From assembly GCF_003044185.1 (NCBI RefSeq), contig NZ_PYYB01000002.1:496001-560000 (forward strand): a stretch of 64,000 nt of DNA. The letters are read 5' to 3'. The translations under genes were made by a program, and so were the position numbers. The DNA is from Paraconexibacter algicola. GTDB lineage: Bacteria; Actinomycetota; Thermoleophilia; Solirubrobacterales; Solirubrobacteraceae. The notes below the pieces were generated by a model. The model was not told where the DNA came from, made no database searches, and saw only the letters and a program-made list of their open reading frames with translations. Positions within the stretch are counted from its first letter, which is position 1; the number at the start of each line of letters is the position of its first letter. Of the stretch, positions 7,974 through 16,385 are shown piece after piece.

Positions 7974-8831
7974 CTAGGGCGCGCCGACCCCGAACGCCCC
8001 GCGCACCCGCGGCGGCACGGCGCCGCGCATCGGCCCGGGCAGCCGCCGCAGCGGCGCGCCCGCGGTGGCGCGGACCCCGGTGAGGTCGCGGCCGGTCGGG
8101 CGCGCACGCAGCTGCACGCTGCCGCGCCCGCCCCCGGCGATCCGCACCCGCGCGACGAGCAGCTCGACGCGCCCGTCCGGACCGATGTCGACGCCCATCT
8201 CGGCGCTCTCGGGCCCGCGCCCGCGCCGGGCGGGATCGCCACCGGTGACGCTGCCCACGAACGACCGCAGGTCCTGCAGGAGCGCGACCGCGTCGGCCTC
8301 GCCCTCCAGCCGGTCGGTGTCGGCGTCCGGGCCCGCGACGCGGGAGAGCTCGCGCGGCCACACCGTCGGGTTCAGCGTGTCGCGGTCGTAGGGCGCCAGG
8401 ACGAACGGGCTGTCGAGGACCCGGCGCGGGAGGCGCGACGCGAAGGTCACGCGCCGGCCGACCTCGGCGGGAATCGGCTGCGTCGCCGTGCGGCCGACCC
8501 CGACCGAGACGACGTCGTCGCGGGCCGCGCTCTCCACGACGTACGGGTCGCGCCCGGCGATGTCGACCTCGTAGGTCGCCCGCCACGCCCCGGACGGCCG
8601 CGGGGTCGTGCGGGCGTCGACGACGAGCTTGACGATCCGCCGCCGGCCGCCGGGCTCGCGCAGCGCGACCCGCAGGTCGTAGGCGTCGGCGATCGGGACG
8701 CGGGCCAGCGCCTCGGTCAGGCGCGCCTGGTCGTCCGCGCCGGCCCCACCGCAGCCCAGCACCGCCCCCGCGGCCCCGACGGTCAGGACCACGCCGCCCA
8801 GGACGAGCCGTGAACGTGCGGTCTCAGTCAT
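7974..8831 (-). CDS. Predicted lipoprotein, 285 aa
   Basis: No family was recognised. The N terminus has a positive stretch, a hydrophobic segment (LVLGGVVLTVGAAGAVLG) and a Cys at about residue 27 in GAVLGC, an imperfect lipobox. The mature part consists of predicted beta strands with paired acidic and basic residues, ending in an Arg/Pro-rich tail. It is about the size of secreted or lipid-binding lipoproteins. It overlaps the cyclase gene upstream by 8 bp and abuts tilS downstream, so it is co-expressed with them; no functional link to tRNA modification is evident. Confidence 0.7.
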   Translation of the reverse strand: MTETARSRLVLGGVVLTVGAAGAVLGCGGAGADDQARLTEALARVPIADAYDLRVALREPGGRRRIVKLVVDARTTPRPSGAWRATYEVDIAGRDPYVVESAARDDVVSVGVGRTATQPIPAEVGRRVTFASRLPRRVLDSPFVLAPYDRDTLNPTVWPRELSRVAGPDADTDRLEGEADAVALLQDLRSFVGSVTGGDPARRGRGPESAEMGVDIGPDGRVELLVARVRIAGGGRGSVQLRARPTGRDLTGVRATAGAPLRRLPGPMRGAVPPRVRGAFGVGAP

Positions 8832-10020
8832 CGTCGGCCACCCGGGCCAGGAACAGCTCGGTCGGCTCCTTGAAGCCCTTGAGGCGGACCTCGCCGATCA
8901 GCTCGAACTCCAGGTGCGAGCCGGCCTGCTCGACGACCGAGCGGGTGACGATCACCTCGCCGCCCGCGGAGCGCGCGGCGACACGGGCGGCGAGGTTGAC
9001 CTCCCGCCCGTAGTAGTCGCCGTCGCGGTAGAGCGTCTCGCCGTAGTGGATGCCGATCCGCGGCAGCGGCCGCTCGGCCACGAGCGTCTGGAAGCCGACC
9101 GCCCAGTCGGTGAGGGCCGCCGGGTCGCTGCCGACGACCATGACCTCGTCGCCGATCGTCTTGATGACGCGCGCGTCGTCCGGGAGCGTGTGCTCGACGT
9201 TCTCGACGAACCGCTCGACCGCGCTGACGGCCTCCTCCTCCCCCTCCTCCTCGGTCAGGCGGGTGTACCCGGCGAGGTCCGCGAACGCGATCGCGACGCG
9301 CAGCCGCCCGAGGTCCAGCGGCTCGCTGTCGCCGAAGTCGCTCTCCAGGTGGCCGATGACGTCCTGCTCGACGAAGTGCTGCAGGAAGCGGCGGTGGACG
9401 TGGTCCATCATCGGCGAGGCGAGCGGCAGCAGCTCGCGCGCGAGCCCCTCCATCTCCTCGGCCATCTCCAGGCCGGGCACGCCGTCGCGCATCAGCGGCT
9501 CGTGCACGTAGAGGTGGAACAGCCGCACCTCGGCGTCCGCGACCTGGGCGAGCGCCTGACCGTAGACGCGCGACATCTGCAGGAACGCGACGAGCGGGAA
9601 GCCGGCCGCGAGCACCGCGGCGCAGTAGCGCAGGAACTGGAGGTCGTCGGCGCTGATCTGGCGCAGCGCGTGGGCGTTGAAGCCGACGGTCGAGTAGATC
9701 CGCTCGATGAGGGCGGGCTCCAGGCCGGTCTCGCGCGCGGCCTCCTCGAGCGTGTGGTCGGAGGTGGCCGGCGGCAGCAGGTCCTCGATGTAGCCGAACG
9801 CGAGACGTCCCTGGGCGGTGGCCTCGCGCAACTGGGCGAGGCTGTGCCCGCGCTCCCGCATGCGGGCGACGAGCCGGGCGTGCGAGATCGCGGCGGCCGT
9901 CCAGACGCCGTCGGTCGGGCCCGGGACGACGCCGGTCTGCACCCAGCGGCGCAGGGTGGCGGCCTTGACGCCCGCCCGCCGGGCGACCTCGGCCAGGGTG
10001 ATCCGCTCGGGCTCGCTCAC
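8824..10020 (-). CDS. MerR-type HTH fused to class III adenylate cyclase
   Basis: This 398-aa protein joins an N-terminal MerR-like winged helix (residues about 7-75; ITLAEVARRAGVKAATLRRW) to a C-terminal class III nucleotide cyclase domain (about 240-395). The cyclase keeps both metal-binding Asp residues (FADLAGYT and IGDEVMV), the Lys before the second Asp (VIKTIGDE), expected in adenine-specific enzymes, and the transition-state pattern NLAARV. cAMP production is therefore likely, possibly tied to DNA or ligand binding. The GTG start overlaps the stop of the SCP2-like gene (GTGA). A helical middle region (about 100-230) may be the sensor. Confidence 0.9.
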   Translation of the reverse strand: MSEPERITLAEVARRAGVKAATLRRWVQTGVVPGPTDGVWTAAAISHARLVARMRERGHSLAQLREATAQGRLAFGYIEDLLPPATSDHTLEEAARETGLEPALIERIYSTVGFNAHALRQISADDLQFLRYCAAVLAAGFPLVAFLQMSRVYGQALAQVADAEVRLFHLYVHEPLMRDGVPGLEMAEEMEGLARELLPLASPMMDHVHRRFLQHFVEQDVIGHLESDFGDSEPLDLGRLRVAIAFADLAGYTRLTEEEGEEEAVSAVERFVENVEHTLPDDARVIKTIGDEVMVVGSDPAALTDWAVGFQTLVAERPLPRIGIHYGETLYRDGDYYGREVNLAARVAARSAGGEVIVTRSVVEQAGSHLEFELIGEVRLKGFKEPTELFLARVADDD

Positions 10021-10439
10021 GCGACCAGGTGCGGGTACTCGGCGGCCAGGATGTCGCGGTAGCGGGCGTGCACCGGCTTGGTCAGCGGCACGAGCGCGAG
10101 CGCCGCCCGGAGGTCGCCCGCGGTGCGGATGCGCCGCCGGGCGATGGCGACCGCGATGTTCTCCTTGCCCTGGAAGTAGCGGTTGGCGATCTCGGAGTCC
10201 ATCGCCATCTCCACGCGCGGCGTCCAGTCGACGTCGTCGGACCACTCCCACACGAGGTGGTGGTCCTCGTCCGGCCGGCCGGCGCGGATGTTCACGACGA
10301 GGCCCAGATCGGCGTACTCGTGACGCTGCGGCACGTCCGCCGCACGCAGCCGTGGTCCCATCTCGGGGTCGTCGCGCATCAGCGCGAAGACCCGGTCCAT
10401 GACCGCGCGGAACTCCTCGGTCGAGGCGAACGCGCCCAC
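10017..10439 (-). CDS. SCP2-like sterol/lipid carrier-type protein
   Basis: A 140-aa soluble protein. It contains a strand segment LGLVVNIRAG, the aromatic stretch HHLVWEWSDDVDW, and then the helix and strand order ANRYFQGKENIAVAIARRRIRTAGDL seen in SCP2-like lipid-binding domains. In SCP2 proteins the domain is a hydrophobic pocket for acyl chains or sterols. The family call is by pattern only and moderately secure. It is translationally coupled to the MerR-cyclase gene, so the lipid-binding protein could supply or sense a ligand for that regulator. Confidence 0.6.
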   Translation of the reverse strand: MGAFASTEEFRAVMDRVFALMRDDPEMGPRLRAADVPQRHEYADLGLVVNIRAGRPDEDHHLVWEWSDDVDWTPRVEMAMDSEIANRYFQGKENIAVAIARRRIRTAGDLRAALALVPLTKPVHARYRDILAAEYPHLVA

Positions 10440-10459
10440 CGTCGCGTGAACCCCCGGGA

Positions 10460-11053
10460 CTACGAGCTGCTCGTCGACGCGGGCGGCGTGGTGCCGCCGT
10501 CGGTCTTCGTGGCGGTCGACGTGCGGGCGGCGGGCTTGGCCGCCGGCTTGGCGGGCGCGCGCCGGGCGGCGGGCTTGCTCGCGGCGGGCTTGGTCGCGGC
10601 GGGCTTGCTCGCCGCAGGCTTCGCGGCGGCGCGCTTGGTCGCGGCAGGCTTCGCGGCGGCGGGCTTGATCGCGGCAGGCTTCGCGGCGGCGGCACGGCGC
10701 GGCGCGGGCTTCGCCGCGGCCGGCTTCGCGGCGGCCGCCGGCTTGCGCGCCGGCGCGCGACGGGCGGGCGCCGGCTTGGCCGCGGCGGCCTCGAGCGCGG
10801 CGACCTTCTCCTCCAGCGCGGCCACGCGCTCGGTCAGGCGCTTGACCTCGTCGCCCGCGGCCGGACGCAGCTCCTCGAGCGCCTCGCGGACCCGGGTGGC
10901 GGCGTTGGCCAGCTCGTCGGCGAGCGCGTGGGCGCGCTCGCGGGTCTCCTGCGCGCCCTCGGCGGTCACCTGCGCGGTGGCCTGGAACGCCTGGTCGACC
11001 GCGGTCCGGACCTGCTCGGCGCGGCTCTTGCTCTTCTTGTTCTTCTTGGCCAC
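10460..11053 (-). CDS. Histone H1-like / phasin-like protein with Lys-Pro-Ala tail
   Basis: The 197-aa protein has a short basic start (KKNKKSKSR), an amphipathic coiled-coil half (about 15-90) including VKRLTERVAALEEKVAALEAAAA, and a tail of about 100 residues made of repeated KPAA, KPAP, RRAP and TKRA units. This resembles PHA-granule phasins of the PhaF type and bacterial histone H1-like proteins, which bind DNA through such tails. The GTG start has a TAGTCT box 7 bp upstream on the minus strand. It leads the long minus-strand series down to ftsH. Function as a nucleoid or granule protein is inferred. Confidence 0.75.
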   Translation of the reverse strand: MAKKNKKSKSRAEQVRTAVDQAFQATAQVTAEGAQETRERAHALADELANAATRVREALEELRPAAGDEVKRLTERVAALEEKVAALEAAAAKPAPARRAPARKPAAAAKPAAAKPAPRRAAAAKPAAIKPAAAKPAATKRAAAKPAASKPAATKPAASKPAARRAPAKPAAKPAARTSTATKTDGGTTPPASTSSS

Positions 11054-11060
11054 GCCCCGC

Positions 11061-11070
11061 AGACTATCCT
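11061..11070. promoter_or_regulatory. Overlapping back-to-back -10 boxes (AGACTATCCT)
   Basis: The 10-bp AGACTATCCT contains TATCCT on the plus strand (8 bp before GTG 11079) and TAGTCT on the minus strand (7 bp before GTG 11053). The two boxes share the central TA. This gives divergent leaderless transcription from one melted site. Confidence 0.55.
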
Positions 11071-11078
11071 CCCTCGCC

Positions 11079-11873
11079 GTGCCGGTGCCAGGGATCCACG
11101 TCCACCCGACCACGGAGCTCGCGCCGCGCGTCCTGCTCCCGGGGGACCCGGGCCGCGCGCTCGCGCTCGCGCAGCTGCTGCTCGACGGGCCGAAGATGTT
11201 CAACCACCACCGCGGCCTGTGGGGCTACACCGGCCCCGCGGCGGACGGCGAGCTGCTCACCGTCCAGGCCACCGGGATGGGCGGACCGAGCGCCGCGATC
11301 GTGCTCGAGGAGCTGATCGACATGGGCGTCACCGAGGCGATCCGGGTCGGCACGTGCGGGGCGCTCGTGCCCGAGCTGGCGCTCGGCGAGCTGGTCGTCG
11401 CCGCGGGCGCGCTCGCCGCGGACGGGACCAGCCGCGCGCTGGGCGCCGACGGCGTCCTGCCCGCCGACCCCGGGTACGTCGCCGCGCTCGCGCAGGCCAC
11501 CGGCACGACCCCGCGCGTGGCGGTCAGCACCGACGTCTTCTACGAGCGCGACAGCTCGACGACGCCCCGCTGGCGCGCCGCCGGGGCCGACGTCGTCGAG
11601 ATGGAGGCCGCCGCGCTGCTGCGCGTCGGGGAGCTGCGCGGCATCCGCGTCGGCTGCGTGCTCGCGGTCAGCGACCGGCTCGCCGACGGTGGCCGCGAGC
11701 GGCTCGACGCCGACGGACTCGTCGCCGCCGGCGCCGCGCTCGGGCACGCCGCCGTCGCCGGGCTCGGCATCCCGCCCCTCGAAGGCGCGCCCGCCCGCGG
11801 CCTCGTCGACCCCGAGCTCGAGGCGCAGAAGGCCCGCCGCGAGCGCGCCGCCGCGACGGACGGCGCCGGGTGA
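11079..11873 (+). CDS. Purine/uridine phosphorylase family protein
   Basis: A 264-aa member of the PNP/UDP (DeoD/Udp) family, which cleaves nucleosides with phosphate. Visible signatures are LLPGDPGRA near the start (phosphate-binding loop), GMGGPSAAIVLEELI, VGTCGAL, the ribose-binding VVEMEAAALL and the late Asp in VSDRLADGG. The spacing fits hexameric DeoD/Udp enzymes. Whether purine or uridine is preferred cannot be decided. The GTG start is supported by a TATCCT box 8 bp upstream; the 3' end overlaps the DMT transporter gene (GTGA). Confidence 0.9.
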   Translation: MPVPGIHVHPTTELAPRVLLPGDPGRALALAQLLLDGPKMFNHHRGLWGYTGPAADGELLTVQATGMGGPSAAIVLEELIDMGVTEAIRVGTCGALVPELALGELVVAAGALAADGTSRALGADGVLPADPGYVAALAQATGTTPRVAVSTDVFYERDSSTTPRWRAAGADVVEMEAAALLRVGELRGIRVGCVLAVSDRLADGGRERLDADGLVAAGAALGHAAVAGLGIPPLEGAPARGLVDPELEAQKARRERAAATDGAG

Positions 11874-12751
11874 GCCTCTCCGTCCAGCTCGGGCTCGTCC
11901 TGTCGGTCGCCACGGCGTTCGTCTCGATCCTCGGCTTCCTCTTCAAGCACCGCGGCGCGATCCACGCGCCCGAGGTGCAGTGGCGCACCCCGATCGCCTC
12001 CACCCGGGCGCTGTTCGCCAACCGCTGGTGGACGATCGGGATCCTCGTAGCCATGGGCTCGTGGGTCTTCCACGTCGCCGCGCTCGCGCTCGCCCCCATC
12101 ACCCTGGTGCAGACCGTCATCGCCGGGGGTCTCGTCCTGCTGACCGTCGTCGCGGACCGCCTCTTCGGCCTCGAGGTCCGCCGGCGCGAGTGGATCGGGG
12201 TCGCGCTCACCGCGGCGGGCCTCGCGATCCTCGCCGCCACCCTCGGCGGCGAGGCCGCCGATAGCGCCCACAGCGACTACGAGGGCGCGACGCTCGCCCT
12301 GTACGTCGGTGGGCTGACCGTGACGTCCGGTGTCGCGATGGTGCTCGCCTCCCGCATCCCCCGCCACGCCGGCGTGATCCTCGCGGCGGCCGCCGGGCTG
12401 CAGTGGGGCGGCTCGGACGTGTCGATCAAGGCGCTCACCGGCCACCTCGAGGACGACGGCCTGCTCGTGCTCGTCCACCCGCTCGCGCTGGTCATCCTCG
12501 TGCTGTCGCTGATCGGGCTCGTCGTCTCCGCCCGGTCGCTGCAGATCGGCGACCCGGTGCCGGTCATCGCGGTGACCTCGGCGGCGGCGAACCTCAGCAC
12601 GATCACCTCCGGCCTCGTGGTCTTCGGCGAGCCGCTGCCGGAGGGGACGCTCGGCGTCGTCCTGCGGCTCGCGGCGTTCGCGCTCGTCATCGGTGCCGCG
12701 GCGCTCACGCCCGCGCCGATGCCCGTGCACGAGGAACGCGCGGCCACCTGA
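11870..12751 (+). CDS. DMT-superfamily (EamA/NIPA-like) membrane transporter
   Basis: The 293-aa protein has about nine to ten hydrophobic helices beginning with LGLVLSVATAFVSILGFLFK. The repeated two-half layout, ALALAPITLVQTVIAGGLVLLTV in the first half and IAVTSAAANLSTITSGLVVFGEPL in the second, is typical of drug/metabolite transporters. The early KHRGA pattern recalls the NIPA Mg2+ branch. Substrate is unknown. The start GTG overlaps the stop of the nucleoside phosphorylase, so nucleobase or nucleoside-related transport is a reasonable but unproven idea. Confidence 0.8.
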   Translation: MSLSVQLGLVLSVATAFVSILGFLFKHRGAIHAPEVQWRTPIASTRALFANRWWTIGILVAMGSWVFHVAALALAPITLVQTVIAGGLVLLTVVADRLFGLEVRRREWIGVALTAAGLAILAATLGGEAADSAHSDYEGATLALYVGGLTVTSGVAMVLASRIPRHAGVILAAAAGLQWGGSDVSIKALTGHLEDDGLLVLVHPLALVILVLSLIGLVVSARSLQIGDPVPVIAVTSAAANLSTITSGLVVFGEPLPEGTLGVVLRLAAFALVIGAAALTPAPMPVHEERAAT

Positions 12752-12753
12752 CC

Positions 12754-12772
12754 GTCCGCGGCCGCCGCGGAC
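12754..12772. terminator. Hairpin between convergent genes
   Basis: A perfect 8-bp stem (GTCCGCGG with CCGCGGAC) and 3-nt loop lie 2 bp after the DMT transporter stop and 16 bp before the end of the minus-strand gene at 12789. No T-tract is present. Confidence 0.45.
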
Positions 12773-12788
12773 CCGCCACCCCGTCGCG

Positions 12789-13667
12789 TCAGCCGAAGCC
12801 GAACGACGTCCGCAGCCGGACGATCCCCTCGACGAGCCCGACGACGCGCCGGACGTCCTCGACGGTCTCCTCGTCCAGCCCGCCCTCCAGGGCGCGGTTG
12901 GCGGCGGCGCCGACGGCGCGGCGCTCCGCCCGCAGCGCCTCGAGCCGGTCGGCGATCTGGGCCCGGTCGGCCCACGGGGCCAGCTCGGCGATCGCCGCCT
13001 CCAGCGCGACGCGCAGCTGCAGGGCCGCCTCGCGCGTGCGGTCCCCGTCGAGGTCCAGCCGGGCGCGCAGGATCAGCTCCTCGCACGCCAGGGCGACGTC
13101 CCGCCCGCCCAGCAGCGCCGCGAGACGCTCCTGCGGACGCAGCGCCGCCTCGCGACCGGTCTGCCGCCGGCGCGCCTGCGGCGGCAGCTCGACCGCCTCC
13201 GCCCAACGGCTGTGCGCGAGCTGCTCGCCCTCCCCGGTGCCGACGCGGACGACCAGCGCCTGCGGACGCGAGACCTCGCGGACCGTCGGATCCGCCGTCG
13301 CGGTGCGGTGCAGGTGCAGCATCCGGTTGAGGACCCGGATCGCCTCGGCGGCCTCCTCCTCGCCGTCGACCTCACGGCGCCAGCGGGCGGCATCGTCCAG
13401 CGACGGGAACGGCTTCGGGCCGACGACCGTCACGCGGCTCACGGGCACCGGCGTGGCGGGCGGCTCGGACGGCACGTCCCTCGCCCGCCGGTTGCGGACC
13501 AGGCCGCGACGCTCGGGAGCCCCGAGCGTCTGGAGCACGACGACCTGGTCGACCTCACCGGCGTGGCCACGGACGACGTAGCGCCCCTCCTCCGGCCCGA
13601 GCTCCCAGGGGAACTCGAGCTGGACGAACTTGAAGTGCGGCAGCGGCGCGCCGGCCGGCTCGGACAC
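12789..13667 (-). CDS. Conserved-looking hypothetical protein, 292 aa
   Basis: No known family was recognised. The N-terminal third has beta-strand segments (HFKFVQLEFPWELGPEEGRYVV, VDQVVVLQTLG) resembling a small beta barrel. The rest is helical and charged (EEEAAEAIRVLNRMLHLH, RLEALRAERRAVGAA), with a long region of Arg/Glu heptads. There is no signal peptide. The GTG start shares one base with the TAG stop of the murein hydrolase gene just upstream, so the two are co-transcribed; it may be an accessory or regulator of that enzyme, which is inference from position only. Confidence 0.6.
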   Translation of the reverse strand: MSEPAGAPLPHFKFVQLEFPWELGPEEGRYVVRGHAGEVDQVVVLQTLGAPERRGLVRNRRARDVPSEPPATPVPVSRVTVVGPKPFPSLDDAARWRREVDGEEEAAEAIRVLNRMLHLHRTATADPTVREVSRPQALVVRVGTGEGEQLAHSRWAEAVELPPQARRRQTGREAALRPQERLAALLGGRDVALACEELILRARLDLDGDRTREAALQLRVALEAAIAELAPWADRAQIADRLEALRAERRAVGAAANRALEGGLDEETVEDVRRVVGLVEGIVRLRTSFGFG

Positions 13668-16126
13668 TACTTCCCGCGTCGTGCGCTGTTCGCGCGCTCC
13701 GCGGCGGTCGGCACGTCCTTGCCCGCGGGGATCGCGTACTTCGACGGCTCCGTCGCGACGGTCGGGTTGTCGATGTTGCCGATCCGGTCGATGAGCTTCA
13801 TCCACTGCGACGGCTTGAGCGTGCTGTTCAGCTGCTTGGCGAGCTTGCCGTTCTCGCTGTAGAGCGGGCTGAAGCCGACGTGGATGTGGTCCGCGTGGTC
13901 GGGCAGCGCGATCGTGTTGTCCGCGCCGTCGAAGGTCATCAGGCTGATGATCTGGTTCGGCCGCATCGTGCCCTGGAGCGTGAGCAGCCGGCGGATCGTC
14001 AGCTCCGTGACCGAGCCCGCGCCCTGGTTGCCGATGATCGGGATGCCGTTGATCTTCGCGATGTCGAGCGCCGACCCGGACGGGTGGGCCGACAGGTTGC
14101 CCGAGGCCGTGAAGATCGACGAGCGGCCGCAGCGCAGCGACGTGACCGTCGGCTTCAGACCGGACGCCGAGAGGAACGCCATCGTCGCGAGCACGCGGCG
14201 GTCGACGAGGCCCGCCTTGATGTCACGACGGCCGCACTCGTAGATCTCGATGCGCGGGTCGTCCAGGACGCTCTTCTGCAGCGCCTCCTTGGACATCAGG
14301 AGGATCTGGCCGATCGTCGGGTTCTTCGAGTCGGGGCCGAAGAACGGGTTCTTGCCGGCGGCGCGGTAGACCGCGGTCGACTCGAGCAGCTTCCAGCCGT
14401 CGAGGATCGGCTTCGGGTCGATGCGCGGCGCGCCGCGCCCGGCCGGGCGGATCTCGAACTTCACGTGCGAGGCCGTGCGCGAGGTGCCCTTGCCGATGCG
14501 GCCGAGGACGGTGCCCGCGATGACCTTCGAGCCGACCTTGAGGTCCTTGAGGACGACGTCGTCCTTCTTCAGGCCGTAGACGTCGGTGAAGTACGTGTCG
14601 AAGGTCGACGAGTCGGTGAGGGCCTCGCCCTGGTCGGCGACCTGCTTGTCGCCCCCGGCCTCGTAGGCCTGCGGACGCGCGGGGTTCGCGAACAGGCGCT
14701 CCTTGCCGGCCTTGACCGAGTCGGTCGCGGTCTTGGCGACCCGCTCGACGACCTCGGCGGCCTTCTGCGTCCCGGCGGACGCGGGAGCCTTCGGCGCCTT
14801 GTCCTTCGGGAGCTCGAGCTCCTTGGCGACGGCGGACTCGGAGACGCTCGCGGCCTTCGGCACCGGGTGCTTGCGCGCGACGCTGCCGAGCTCCGCGTAC
14901 GTGTACGTGTTGCCGTAGGCGTCCTCGAGCTGGAGGAAGCGGCCGAGCCGCTTGCTCTTGCCGATCTTCACGATCTTGCCGTCCTGGACGGCGATGACCG
15001 AGCTGCCGGCCTTCGCGAAGATGTCGATGCCGCGACGGGCGGTCGACTCGACGACGTTCGCGGCGTTCTGGCCCTTGGCGACGCGCTTGACCGCATCGGC
15101 CTCGGAGAGGTCGTCGGCGTAGGTGGCCTTCGCGTGGACCGGGAACTGGCCCTGGGTCAGGCCGGTCAGCGAGCCGACGAGGTCGGCGGGCAGGCCGCCG
15201 ATCAGCCGGGCGCGCATGAGCACGCTGTCGACGTACCAGTCGGCGTGGTTGTAGGCGAAGATCGCCTTGCGGATGTCCTCGTCGGCGCCGGCGGCCTTGA
15301 GGTACCGGGCGGCGGCGAAGATCGCGTCGACCGGGTTGTACGGGTCCTTCTTGCCGTCGCGGTTGGCGTCGACGCCGTAGGCCTTCCACGAGGACGGGAT
15401 GAACTGCATCCAGCCCAGCGCGCCCGCGGAGGACACGTTGAGGTTGCGGCCGTAGTCGGTCTCGATCTCGTTGATCGCCGCGAGGATCTCCCAGCGCACC
15501 CCGTACTCGATCCCGGCCGCCTGGTAGATCGGCAGCAGGAACGGCGGGATCCGGAACTTCTCGATGAAGAAGTTGGGGACGCCGATCGGCGCGACGCCGG
15601 GCAGCGACATCGCGAAGCCCGGGTTGACCTCGGTCGGCGACCCGTCGCTGTTGCGCAGCTTCGTGGCCTGCCGGCGCTCGGCCGCGTCCTTCTTGGCGGC
15701 GGCGAGCTGCTCGGCGGCCTGCTGGACGGCCTTCGTGCTCTTCGACGGGGTGCGGGTCTTCGTGCCCGAGGTCTCCTGCTCGGCGGAGCCGGCCTCCTGC
15801 ACGACCTGCGGGGCACCCTCGATCGTCGTGACCTCGCCACCCGGAGCGGGCTCGGGGGTTGGCGCCGGCGTCGCGGTCGGCGACGGGGCGGCCGGCGTCC
15901 CGCCGACCTCCTGGATGCCGAGGATGGGCAGCTCGATCCCGGGGATCTTGATCTGGCCCACCGGCGTGCCGGGAGGCACGTCCAGCGTGACCGTGATCAC
16001 CGCGCCTCCGAGCAGGGTGACCTGGAATGTCCGAGGGTCCGCGCTCGCCGAGCCGACGGTCGAGCCGAAGCCCGCCGCGACGACGCCAGCAGAAGTGAGA
16101 CCCAGAAGCAGCTTGCGCTTGTTCAT
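13667..16126 (-). CDS. Secreted multidomain murein hydrolase (transglycosylase, M23-like, M15-like)
   Basis: The 819-aa protein has a signal peptide (1-29, cut near SASAD) and a Pro/Thr-rich linker. Next is a lytic transglycosylase domain (about 195-315) with catalytic Glu 222 in EIETDYG and the family motifs GALGWMQFIPSSW and AYNHADWY. An M23/LytM-like domain (about 360-560) follows, then a C-terminal M15-like carboxypeptidase domain with SAHPSGSALD (679-688) and DHADHIHVGF (743-752). In the M23-like domain two of three zinc ligands are changed: HxGxD reads RRGID (Arg 364) and HLH reads HVK (Lys 556), so it is probably a non-catalytic binding domain. It is expected to cut glycan strands and peptide stems outside the membrane. 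Confidence 0.88.
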   Translation of the reverse strand: MNKRKLLLGLTSAGVVAAGFGSTVGSASADPRTFQVTLLGGAVITVTLDVPPGTPVGQIKIPGIELPILGIQEVGGTPAAPSPTATPAPTPEPAPGGEVTTIEGAPQVVQEAGSAEQETSGTKTRTPSKSTKAVQQAAEQLAAAKKDAAERRQATKLRNSDGSPTEVNPGFAMSLPGVAPIGVPNFFIEKFRIPPFLLPIYQAAGIEYGVRWEILAAINEIETDYGRNLNVSSAGALGWMQFIPSSWKAYGVDANRDGKKDPYNPVDAIFAAARYLKAAGADEDIRKAIFAYNHADWYVDSVLMRARLIGGLPADLVGSLTGLTQGQFPVHAKATYADDLSEADAVKRVAKGQNAANVVESTARRGIDIFAKAGSSVIAVQDGKIVKIGKSKRLGRFLQLEDAYGNTYTYAELGSVARKHPVPKAASVSESAVAKELELPKDKAPKAPASAGTQKAAEVVERVAKTATDSVKAGKERLFANPARPQAYEAGGDKQVADQGEALTDSSTFDTYFTDVYGLKKDDVVLKDLKVGSKVIAGTVLGRIGKGTSRTASHVKFEIRPAGRGAPRIDPKPILDGWKLLESTAVYRAAGKNPFFGPDSKNPTIGQILLMSKEALQKSVLDDPRIEIYECGRRDIKAGLVDRRVLATMAFLSASGLKPTVTSLRCGRSSIFTASGNLSAHPSGSALDIAKINGIPIIGNQGAGSVTELTIRRLLTLQGTMRPNQIISLMTFDGADNTIALPDHADHIHVGFSPLYSENGKLAKQLNSTLKPSQWMKLIDRIGNIDNPTVATEPSKYAIPAGKDVPTAAERANSARRGK

Positions 16127-16385
16127 GCGTGTTTGCGGGCTCCTCCCCCCGCTGTGCCGGTCACGTCCGTCATCCGCCGCCCGGCGCGGCGGACCCTACC
16201 ACGGACCCCTCGACCGGAATGCAGGCACGCTACCCGGCCGCTCAGCCGGAATGCAACGCCCAACCGGCGCCGTCCCTCGCCCGAAAGGGGGTAATCCACC
16301 CCCCATCCGGGTCGAGCGGTCGGGAGCAGCCGGTTTTCCCGGCCGTTTCCAGCTGCTTCGGGCCGCCCGCTACGCTCGGAGGACG
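16127..16385. promoter_or_regulatory. Divergent regulatory region with CCGGAATGCA repeats
   Basis: This 259-bp gap separates the murein hydrolase (minus) and the phasin-like gene (plus). CCGGAATGCA occurs twice, at 16214-16223 and 16246-16255, in direct orientation 32 bp apart, about three helical turns. A GGAGG ribosome site lies ahead of the murein hydrolase ATG, and TACGCT (16371-16376) lies 9 bp before the plus-strand ATG. The repeats are candidate regulator sites. I looked for a ydaO-type (c-di-AMP) riboswitch here, common before cell-wall hydrolases, and could not see its conserved core. Confidence 0.4.

Noticed and set aside
10520-10800. Tandem repeat DNA that might be a CRISPR or minisatellite
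   Set aside because: The repeats encode KPAA/KPAP units of the histone-like protein in frame, with no spacer structure.
16127-16385. Possible ydaO (c-di-AMP) riboswitch before the murein hydrolase
   Set aside because: Position would fit, but the conserved aptamer core could not be found by eye.
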